Below are positions 55,755 to 64,000 of a DNA stretch of 64,000 nt, piece after piece. The notes under the pieces were generated by a model, which saw only the letters and a program-made list of their open reading frames with translations, made no database searches and had not been told where the DNA came from. Both the position numbers and the translations under genes were made by a program. This stretch comes from Candidatus Pantoea carbekii (GTDB lineage Bacteria > Pseudomonadota > Gammaproteobacteria > Enterobacterales > Enterobacteriaceae): the NCBI RefSeq assembly GCF_000971765.1, contig NZ_CP010907.1:583501-647500 (forward strand), written 5' to 3'. Numbering within the stretch: position 1 is the first letter of the stretch; each line of letters opens with the position of its first letter.

Positions 55755-57163
55755 ATTTAACAGCTTTATCTATTCATAGCCTACAAAAATTATTACAAAA
55801 AGGTGAGGTTAGCGCATATGAAATCGCGCAGTATACATTAAAAGCTATTACGCAATATAATCCAATCATCAATGCATGGACCGAAATTACTGATCAACGT
55901 ATGTTACATGAAGCAAATGAAATTGATCGAAAACGCAAATTGGGTTATATACTACCATTGTTATCAGGTATCCCGTATGGAGTAAAAAATCTTTTTGACA
56001 TTGCCGGTTACAGCACCTTAGCAGGTGCGCATTTATTCAGTCATCGTCCAGCAGCCCAAAACGATGCTTGGTTAGTGAATAGATTACGTGAATCAGGTGC
56101 ATTACTTACTGGTATGTTAAATATGGACGCATATGCTTACGGTTTTACTACTGAGAATACATATTACGGTACAACACGTAATCCACGTGACTTGACACGC
56201 ATTGCCGGTGGATCATCCGGTGGATCAGCTGCTGCAGTTGCTGCGGGCTTAGTACACTTTTCTCTCGGTAGTGATACTAATGGTTCTATTCGTGTGCCCG
56301 CATCTTTATGTGGAATTTTTGGTTTAAAACCAACTTTTGGACGGTTATCTCGTACTGGAACACATCCATTTGTACCTAGCCTAGACCATATTGGTTTATT
56401 TGCTCGCTCTGTAGAGGATTTAACTCAGGTATACGATGTAATTCAAGGAACTGATAATAATGATAAATTTCAAATTTCTCAGAAAATTTTATTAGTAAGC
56501 AACATACTGAATAAAACTATTACAGGAATACATAGTGCAGTACTTGGTGGTTTTTTTTCTTCATATTGCACAACTCAAGCACGTATAGCAGTTGACACGG
56601 TTGCAAAAGCACTAAATGCTATAGACGAAAAAATAATATTACCTGATGCTGATATAGCCCGTTCTGCAGCTTTTATTATAACTGCAGCAGAAAGTGGTAA
56701 TCACTATTTACCCGCATTACGTGAAACGCCAGAATGTTTTGAACCTAATTCTCGTGACCGTCTGTTAGCAGGGGCAATACTTCCTTCAGCTTGGTATATA
56801 CAAGCACAACGTTTTCGTCGTTATTTTCAAAAACAAGTGCTACCTTTGTTTCAAAAATTTGAATTGTTAATTGCTCCTGCTACACCCTGTTCTGCCACAC
56901 CAATTGGTCAGCAAACAATTGATATTAATGGTGAAAATTTTCTTACGAGAGTAAGTATGGGCATGCTAACTCAACCAATATCTTTCCTTGGCTTACCAGT
57001 ATGTACGGTACCATTACCAACAACTAATGGTTTACCAATAGGAGTGCAACTTATATCAGCACCGTTTAAAGAAGAAATAGTACTACAAGCTGCTTGGATG
57101 TTACAGCAAAATGGTGTAACACTACCACAAACTACTTTAATGGATAATAAAAATGATATTTGA
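55751..57163 (+). CDS. hpxY: AtzE/GatA-like amidase HpxY
   Basis: Amidase-signature hydrolase of 470 residues. The catalytic Ser-cisSer-Lys triad is clear: Lys79 in GVKNLFD, Ser155 in [10 protein letters not shown] and nucleophile Ser179 in [23 protein letters not shown] also matches. Its closest named relatives are AtzE-type amidases that act on carboxylated ureas with a small partner protein, here HpxX. Its substrate in this pathway is not established; a role on oxalurate or a related carbamoyl compound is inference. Start overlaps hpxX and end overlaps hpxZ by 11 bases, so the three are tightly coupled. Confidence 0.83.
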   Translation: MNLTALSIHSLQKLLQKGEVSAYEIAQYTLKAITQYNPIINAWTEITDQRMLHEANEIDRKRKLGYILPLLSGIPYGVKNLFDIAGYSTLAGAHLFSHRPAAQNDAWLVNRLRESGALLTGMLNMDAYAYGFTTENTYYGTTRNPRDLTRIAGGSSGGSAAAVAAGLVHFSLGSDTNGSIRVPASLCGIFGLKPTFGRLSRTGTHPFVPSLDHIGLFARSVEDLTQVYDVIQGTDNNDKFQISQKILLVSNILNKTITGIHSAVLGGFFSSYCTTQARIAVDTVAKALNAIDEKIILPDADIARSAAFIITAAESGNHYLPALRETPECFEPNSRDRLLAGAILPSAWYIQAQRFRRYFQKQVLPLFQKFELLIAPATPCSATPIGQQTIDINGENFLTRVSMGMLTQPISFLGLPVCTVPLPTTNGLPIGVQLISAPFKEEIVLQAAWMLQQNGVTLPQTTLMDNKNDI

Positions 57164-57536
57164 AGAAATCAATATTCCAACAGTTATTTCTGAAGTTACT
57201 AGTGCTTTTAATCGTTATCAAGAAGCTTTAGAAAAAAATGATATTGCAGTGTTAGATGAATTGTTCTGGCACGACAGTCGTACAGTACGATTCGGTATAA
57301 ATGAAAATTTGTACGGAATTGAGCAAATACGTCAATTCCGTAGGGTACGTTTAAGCAATCAATCAGATCGTATATTATATAATACTATTATTAATACTTT
57401 TGGCTATAATTATGCGGTATGTTGTACAGAATTTACACAAAGAAAGATAGAAAATACTGGACGTCAGCAGCAGACATGGGTTAAAATGCCATTCGGTTGG
57501 CGTATTGTAGCTGCACAAGTTAGCCTAATAAATTAA
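57153..57536 (+). CDS. hpxZ: AtzH-like NTF2-fold protein (DUF3225)
   Basis: A 127-residue protein of the DUF3225/AtzH type with the NTF2-like cone fold. Segments typical of the family are FNRYQEALEKNDIAVLDELFWHD, TVRFGINENLYG, and the C-terminal QQTWVKMPFGWRIVAAQVSL. The AtzH relative is reported as a decarboxylating amidohydrolase on dicarboxyurea; the role in the hpx route is unknown. Last gene of the hpxWXYZ operon, convergent with hpxB. Confidence 0.82.
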   Translation: MIFEEINIPTVISEVTSAFNRYQEALEKNDIAVLDELFWHDSRTVRFGINENLYGIEQIRQFRRVRLSNQSDRILYNTIINTFGYNYAVCCTEFTQRKIENTGRQQQTWVKMPFGWRIVAAQVSLIN

Positions 57537-57595
57537 TTGAATTACCTAATATTTTTATAACACAATATAATAGATCTAATTATAATTTTAGATAT

Positions 57596-58513
57596 TTATA
57601 TAGAAAAAGTTTTTATCCAATGATCTGCGATTTGTTGTCTTGTGCATATCCAAACTTTATCGTGTTTCTGTATATAATCAAGAAAATGCTGTAAAGCTCT
57701 AAATCTTCCCGGACGACCTAGTAAACGACAATGCATACCAATTGACATCATTTTCGGCACTATTTCTCCTTCTTCATATATTACATCAAAAGTATCACGT
57801 AAATAAATATAAAACTGTTCTGCTGTATTAAAACCTTGCGGCATTACGAATCGCATATCGTTACATTCTAAAGTATACGGAATGATAAGATGCTTTTTTA
57901 TTGTGCTATCTTGACACATTACCTGTACCCAGAATGGTAAATCATCTCCATAGTAGTCACTATCATAAATAAAACCACCATGTTCTACCACTAAACGACG
58001 TGTGTTAGGACTATCACGTCCAGTATACCAACCGCTTGGTGCTTTATTAAATAAACGCAATAAAACCTCTACAGCTTTATTAATATGCTGACGTTCAATA
58101 TTTTCATCGATATCTTGATAATTAATCCATCGCCAACCATGGCTAACTATGTCGTAATTATGCTTTTTAATAACTTCAACAATTTCAGGATTACGAACTA
58201 AGGCCATTGCTACAGCGAATATAGTTAATGGTAAGTTGCGTTTTTTAAATTCTCTTTGAATACGCCAGAATCCTGCCCGAGAACCGTATTCGTAAAGAGA
58301 CTCTATTGACATATGACGATTATTATAACTAACAGCACCTATTATATCAGAAAGAAATTGCTCGGATCCTGTATCTCCATGTAATACATGACTTTCTGCT
58401 CCTTCTTCATAATTAAGTACAAATTGCACTGCGATTTGTGCATTATTAGGCCAGTGTGCATGCGGAGGGTGACCAGCATAACCAATAAGATCACGTGGAT
58501 AATTTTTATTCAT
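57596..58513 (-). CDS. hpxB: Allantoinase, PuuE type
   Basis: Polysaccharide-deacetylase-fold allantoinase that hydrolyses allantoin to allantoate; this type is reported to need no metal, unlike the amidohydrolase-family allantoinase AllB. The 305 residues show the family start YPRDLIGYAGHPPHAHWPN, QFVLNYEEGAESHVLHGD, VSHGWRWINYQ, SGWYTGRDSPNTRRL and IGMHCRLLGRPGR. It follows hpxA on the same strand after 61 bases. The product feeds HpxK. Confidence 0.9.
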   Translation of the reverse strand: MNKNYPRDLIGYAGHPPHAHWPNNAQIAVQFVLNYEEGAESHVLHGDTGSEQFLSDIIGAVSYNNRHMSIESLYEYGSRAGFWRIQREFKKRNLPLTIFAVAMALVRNPEIVEVIKKHNYDIVSHGWRWINYQDIDENIERQHINKAVEVLLRLFNKAPSGWYTGRDSPNTRRLVVEHGGFIYDSDYYGDDLPFWVQVMCQDSTIKKHLIIPYTLECNDMRFVMPQGFNTAEQFYIYLRDTFDVIYEEGEIVPKMMSIGMHCRLLGRPGRFRALQHFLDYIQKHDKVWICTRQQIADHWIKTFSI

Positions 58514-58574
58514 TTTATTGATACTCTATGCTTTTGAAGAAAGCATGCATTATATTTAATCAACACGTTAATAT

Positions 58575-59309
58575 TTAATTCAAATTTTCAAATATGCCTG
58601 TAAGTGATTTTTTTAAAGGAAAATCAAAATCTACATGTTTACTAGTAGTTAAACCTAATCCTAATAATCCTTCTAATATTTTAACAGCGGCACTGACACC
58701 ATCAATTACAGGTAAGTCCAATTCTTTTGTAAGCTCTTGTGCCAATAACGCCATACCACTACAGCCTAAAATAATAGCACCACTTTTATCTTTATTTTTT
58801 ACTTTAATACAACACTGACGTATTTTTTCTCTTGCTGATCCACTCTTATCTTCTGTTAAAGCAAGAACTGGTAATTCTATACTATGCATTGCTGTACAAT
58901 GATTACTAAAACCATATTGTTGTAAAAGAGATTTTGCAATACTCAAGTTACGCGATAAAGTGCCAATAATTGAAAAACGTTTCGCTATTAATGTCGCTGT
59001 ATGCATAGCAGCTTCAGCAATACCAATAACGGGTGCTCTTACAAGTTCACGTGCTGCTAGTAAACCAGGATCACCGAAACAAGCAATGATATGTCCATCA
59101 ATTCCTTTTTTTTCTCCATTTTTAATTTGTTCAAGTACACCTATAGTCGCAACAGCCTCATCGAAGTGACCTTCAATAGAAGGGACACCTTGCTTTGCAC
59201 ATACAACGAGAATTTTAGTGCCTGATGTTATAGTAGAACGCACTACTTGATCGATAGTTTTTGTTATAGATAGGTTAGTATTAGGATTAATTACTTGAAT
59301 AAAACTCAT
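58575..59309 (-). CDS. hpxA: Allantoin racemase
   Basis: Asp/Glu/hydantoin racemase family protein. The Klebsiella homologue interconverts allantoin enantiomers so that allantoinase can use both. The 244 residues carry the two catalytic cysteines Cys77 (IIACFGDPGL) and Cys183 (LGCSGMALL), plus the N-terminal INPNTN motif. AAAGGTG lies before the ATG. hpxB follows. A hydantoin racemase is the alternative, but the pairing with a PuuE-type allantoinase makes allantoin most likely. Confidence 0.88.
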   Translation of the reverse strand: MSFIQVINPNTNLSITKTIDQVVRSTITSGTKILVVCAKQGVPSIEGHFDEAVATIGVLEQIKNGEKKGIDGHIIACFGDPGLLAARELVRAPVIGIAEAAMHTATLIAKRFSIIGTLSRNLSIAKSLLQQYGFSNHCTAMHSIELPVLALTEDKSGSAREKIRQCCIKVKNKDKSGAIILGCSGMALLAQELTKELDLPVIDGVSAAVKILEGLLGLGLTTSKHVDFDFPLKKSLTGIFENLN

Positions 59310-59602
59310 GATTTAACACCTTTATTACTAATATACTGATAGAAATTAAGTAGTATTTCTTTATGATTGTGAAATGATTTGTGCTGGATGCACTGTAGCC
59401 ACTGATGTTATATTAACTTAGTTAGTTTTGATAATACTTTTTAGCTAAGATAGATTTTAATAAAATATCTATTATTTGTTCTAATAAATCAATGAGTATC
59501 GTTCAGAAAATGTGACATATAATGAATGCGATAGTCTTAGTAGTTTCATATTTTCTGGCCCATTACTTAATTTTGTCGATTTTTTACAATAAGGAAGGAG
59601 GT

Positions 59603-60050
59603 ATGATGACAATTCGTCGTAGTAATCTGTTAGGATTATCATTTAATTTTTTAATTTTCTGAATTTTTCTCTTGTTACAATAATAATTACATTTGTCAAA
59701 ATACTACTTTTCGGTCGTATGCTTATAGATGATATAGAAATAGTAAGCATGGTAAATGACAGTGTTTTCAGTAACGGTTGGTTTTTTGACTACCATGGCT
59801 GACACTATAACTACTAATATTGTATCAAATTTTGTTCATACCGCATTACAGTCTTTTAATTGTGCGGTATAGAAAATTAGCTTTGGTTTCAGACGGTATG
59901 AATGCTGCTTTAGTTTGAGTATTCCTAAATCCAGAGAATTTGTTTGGGTCATCAGAAGGAACACGTTATAGATTAGGCATACTAAATTGTTTTTTTAGAG
60001 ACTATTATGTGCTATTTTAGTGACAAATTTTTATTAAATTGGAAATAAAG
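59603..60050 (+). pseudogene. Degraded NCS1-family permease (probable allantoin permease, hpxC-like)
   Basis: Frames on the plus strand give, in order, GRMLIDDIEIVSMVND (about 59720-59760), VTVGFLTTMADTITTNIVSN, KISFGF, MNAALV, VFLNPENLFGSSEGTRY, LGILNCF and SDKFLLNW. This is the order of the C-terminal half of NCS1 permeases such as PucI: GEPIWDVVDILARFDNP, TLCIATISVNVAANIVSP, YINFKRG, PWKLMESATSVYAFLG and ADYFIIRK. Several frame changes and stops break it, and the N-terminal two thirds are gone. A strong AAGGAAGGAGG before ATG at 59603 may be the old start. Its place beside hpxAB suggests the allantoin permease. Nothing is seen in 59310-59590. Confidence 0.68.
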
Positions 60051-60061
60051 AAATATTTATC

Positions 60062-60080
60062 AGGCATCTTTTTGATGCCT
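60062..60080. terminator. Terminator-like hairpin after the permease remnant
   Basis: AGGCATC (60062-60068), loop TTTTT, GATGCCT (60074-60080), then TCTCT. It fits a rho-independent terminator that served the permease gene, now with a weak T-tract. The following 300 bases up to the tRNA hold nothing recognisable. Confidence 0.5.
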
Positions 60081-60399
60081 TCTCTAAAGAAAATTATTGG
60101 CACAAAAATAGTTTTACTCTATAGTAGTCATCGTATTAATTATATTATGGAGTATCTTTTTAATAATTAATTATATATCATGATTGCATAAAATGTGAAA
60201 TTTTAACTAGTTGATCAGTGTAGCACCAGATACAGGTTGCTATTTTTTACTTAGTACGACAAAAAGATAAATTAATATATTATTAACTTAACTTAAATAT
60301 TAATTATACAAAACATTATTAATACAAATTAATAAAATAAATCGTTTTAGCTAACACACTAACACTAACCGGTTACGTGTTTTTATTTAAAGAAATTAA

Positions 60400-60473
60400 C
60401 GGAACGGACGGGATTCGAACCCGCGACCCCCTGCGTGACAGGCAGGTATTCTAACCAACTGAACTACCGCTCC
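60400..60473 (-). tRNA. tRNA-Asp (GTC)
   Basis: The cloverleaf reads GGAGCGG acceptor, D arm TAGTTCAGTTGGTTA, anticodon arm CCTGCCTGTCACGCAGG with anticodon GTC, and T arm GCGGGTTCGAATCCCGT, closing with CCGTTCC and discriminator G. It is almost identical to E. coli aspV, which also lies beside dnaQ. The next bases are TTA, so the 3' CCA is not encoded and must be added after transcription. The GUC anticodon is a target for queuosine. Confidence 0.96.
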
Positions 60474-60606
60474 ATAGGTTGATATATGACTCTATAGTCT
60501 CAATGTTAAATATTAATCATAACTTAATCGCACGTCAATATTTAATTATACTAATTTACTCAATTGCTATTTTTTATTTAAAAAATTTTAATATGAAACG
60601 TAGTAT

Positions 60607-61347
60607 TTATTTACGCCATAGACAAAGACCACTTATTTTTTGTAATAAATCAAGTCGACGATTATGTTCAATCAGTTCTTTGTGATCAGCATTGAGAACA
60701 CGTAAATCTACTGATGACATTGAATGTGTAATATGTTTACTATATGGTGCATTGGATGATTGATGAGCACACTGTTCATGATCTAAAAATAATAGTGATG
60801 TTTGACCACCAGTCATTGTTAAGAATACTTCAGACAAAATTTCCGCATCGAGTAATGCTCCATGAAACGTGCGTTTGGTCCTATCAATTTCATAACGATT
60901 ACACAGTGCATCAAGAGTGTTGCGTTTACCAGGAAATAATTTACGTGCTAGTGCTAAGCTATCAGTTATCTGACAAAAAGTTTCGACTCTTCCAATAGAA
61001 GAATTCAGCATGCCGAATTCATGATCTATAAAACCAATATCAAATGAAGCATTATGAATTATTAATTCAGCACCATGTATATATTCTAAAAATTCGTTAG
61101 AAATGTCAGAAAAAGTTGGCTTATCCGATAAAAATTCATTTGAAATACCATGTATTTTGAAAGCTTCTGGATCTATCGATCGGTCAGGTTTAAGATATAC
61201 ATGAAAATTTTTTTTAGTTAGACGCCGATTGATCACTTCGACTGCACCAATTTCTATAATACGATGTCCTTTATAATGTGGCCCTGTCGCGTTCATACCA
61301 GTAGTTTCAGTATCTAAAAAAATCTGGCGATTCTTTATAATGCTCAT
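60607..61347 (-). CDS. dnaQ: DNA polymerase III epsilon subunit (proofreading exonuclease)
   Basis: 3'-5' exonuclease of the replicative polymerase core. The 246 residues compare with 243 in E. coli. The DEDDh catalytic residues are all present: Asp12 and Glu14 in LDTETTG, Asp103 in NASFDIGF, His162 and Asp167 in FHGALLDAE. The C-terminal polymerase-binding segment (ending LLQKISGLCLWRK) is retained. It is divergent from rnhA across a 56-base gap, as in E. coli. Intact proofreading shows that the AT bias does not come from simple loss of epsilon. Confidence 0.97.
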   Translation of the reverse strand: MSIIKNRQIFLDTETTGMNATGPHYKGHRIIEIGAVEVINRRLTKKNFHVYLKPDRSIDPEAFKIHGISNEFLSDKPTFSDISNEFLEYIHGAELIIHNASFDIGFIDHEFGMLNSSIGRVETFCQITDSLALARKLFPGKRNTLDALCNRYEIDRTKRTFHGALLDAEILSEVFLTMTGGQTSLLFLDHEQCAHQSSNAPYSKHITHSMSSVDLRVLNADHKELIEHNRRLDLLQKISGLCLWRK

Positions 61348-61403
61348 GTTAAATCCGATAATATTATAAGTATTTTGAAAATGAGGAGAAAGTTTCCTAT
61401 AAC

Positions 61404-61874
61404 ATGAATAAACAAGTAGAAATATTCACTGATGGATCTTGTATTATTAATCCTGGTCCAGGAGGTTATGGTGCTATTTTGCGTTATTGTCAATACCAAA
61501 AACTATTAAATGCTGGTTACCGATTTACTACTAATAATCGTATGGAATTAATGGCTGCCATTATAGCGTTAGAAACATTAACTAAACCATGCAATGTAAT
61601 TATAAATACTGATAGTCAATATGTGCGTCTTGGTATATCTTATTGGATAGAAAACTGGAAAAAAAACGGCTGGAAAACAAATCATAAAAAAATAGTAAAA
61701 AATGTTGATTTATGGCAGCGTCTTGATTTAGCACTGAGCGTTCATAAAATTAAGTGGAAATGGATAAAAGGTCATAGCGGCTCTATAGATAACGAATTCT
61801 GTGATAAACTAGCATACAATTCAGCAATCAATCCGACTTTAGACGATCTCGGTTATTATATGCAGACAGAATAA
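61404..61874 (+). CDS. rnhA: Ribonuclease HI
   Basis: Degrades RNA in RNA-DNA hybrids. The 156 residues compare with 155 in E. coli. Catalytic Asp10 (FTDGSC), Glu48 (NRMELMAA), Asp70 (NTDSQYV), His124 (KGHSG) and Asp134 are all at E. coli numbering, and the basic handle [12 protein letters not shown] is present. A GAGGAGAAAG sequence precedes the ATG. The start shares a short bidirectional promoter region with dnaQ. Confidence 0.97.
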   Translation: MNKQVEIFTDGSCIINPGPGGYGAILRYCQYQKLLNAGYRFTTNNRMELMAAIIALETLTKPCNVIINTDSQYVRLGISYWIENWKKNGWKTNHKKIVKNVDLWQRLDLALSVHKIKWKWIKGHSGSIDNEFCDKLAYNSAINPTLDDLGYYMQTE

Positions 61875-62065
61875 TTGGTATAAATCAGTCAATAGTAGGA
61901 GCGGTTTTTCAGAATATTCCATATCTTAATAGATATTAATGGAACTAAACGCTTATCCAATATCATGGCATTAACATAATGAAATACTAATTAATATATT
62001 AGTAAAAAGAAAACTGTTTAAGAACCTAAAATATTGCATTGCTGGCAAAATAACACTCTGTTGTA

Positions 62066-62184
62066 TGCCTGGCAGTTCCCTACTCTCGCATGGGGAAGCC
62101 CCACACTACCATTGGCGCTACGGCATTTCACTTCTGAGTTCGGCATGGGATCAGGTGGGTCTACCGTGCTAAATCTACCAAGCA
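62066..62184 (-). rRNA. rrf: 5S ribosomal RNA
   Basis: About 119 bases. The complement of the plus strand matches E. coli 5S rRNA closely, including CCATGCCGAACTCAGAAGTG, the CGCCAATGGTAGTGTGGGG region and the terminal stem TGCTTGG/CTGCCAGGCA. It is downstream of 23S with a 123-base spacer that contains no tRNA. Confidence 0.95.
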
Positions 62185-62307
62185 AATTTTTATTTAACTT
62201 AACTTTTATATTATAAGTGCAATATACTAAATTGTCAACATAGTACCATTGCAATGTATATGAACAAGCAAAATTTCTCTGCTATCACTAAAAACCTCTG
62301 GTGTTGT

Positions 62308-64000
<1,693 letters not shown>

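Noticed and set aside
59603..59662. Short frame behind a very strong AAGGAAGGAGG site
   Set aside because: It stops after 19 codons and is followed by permease remnants in other frames; more likely the old start region of the dead gene than a leader peptide.

Overview
The window is a very AT-rich stretch of a reduced gammaproteobacterial chromosome. Every recognisable protein is closest by eye to its Escherichia coli/Enterobacterales counterpart, and long blocks keep enterobacterial gene order: cysS-lpxH, adk-htpG-ybaB-dnaX, lon-clpX-clpP-tig, cyoABCDE-yajR-yajQ, queA-tgt-yajC-secDF-ribD-ribH-nusB-thiL-pgpA-dxs-ispA, aroL-proC, crl-gmhA, tRNA-Asp-dnaQ-rnhA-rRNA. Many genes that normally sit inside these blocks are gone, intergenic gaps reach 1-2.3 kb, and several genes survive only as scrambled remnants. 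This is typical of an insect endosymbiont. The gene set (cytochrome bo oxidase, LPS genes, Dxs/IspA, amino-acid synthesis genes) fits a Candidatus Blochmannia-like ant symbiont best; that genus call is inference, made without a database search.

Layout. 1-2.1 kb: 5' part of cysS, a probable ppiB remnant, lpxH. 3.6-9.5 kb: adk, htpG with an exact heat-shock promoter, ybaB and dnaX with a retained A-tract slip site, all on the minus strand; recR is missing. 11-13.4 kb: 4.5S RNA, an orphan tomB beside a perfect 42-bp palindrome, and queC. 13.6-19.9 kb: lon (heat-shock promoter retained), clpX, clpP, tig. 22.1-28.4 kb: cyoABCDE with a strong terminator, then yajR. 28.9-44.1 kb: yajQ, then a block from brnQ to ispA that is inverted relative to its flanks when compared with E. 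coli; nusB is a pseudogene here. 45-50 kb: a yaiA remnant, aroL, proC, crl, gmhA. 50.4-60.1 kb: a purine-ring catabolism island (hpxK, hpxJ, hpxWXYZ, hpxB, hpxA) followed by a wrecked NCS1-family permease. 60.4-64 kb: tRNA-Asp, dnaQ/rnhA, 5S and the 3' part of 23S rRNA.

Function. The most notable feature is the hpx island. The predicted activities run from allantoin (racemase, allantoinase) through allantoate and ureidoglycine to oxalurate, oxamate and oxalate, releasing ammonia and passing an amino group to an oxo-acid. Upstream urate-oxidising steps are not in the window and the adjacent permease is dead. A reduced symbiont that keeps eight intact genes for this route probably recycles host nitrogen waste. 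Other themes are a retained heat-shock chaperone/protease set, queuosine tRNA modification (queC, queA, tgt), LPS precursor synthesis (lpxH, gmhA), riboflavin and isoprenoid synthesis, and ongoing gene decay (nusB, yaiA, ppiB, permease; recR, hupB, ppiD, ampG, bolA, hha and xseB absent from their usual places). I see no CRISPR array, insertion sequence or phage gene.
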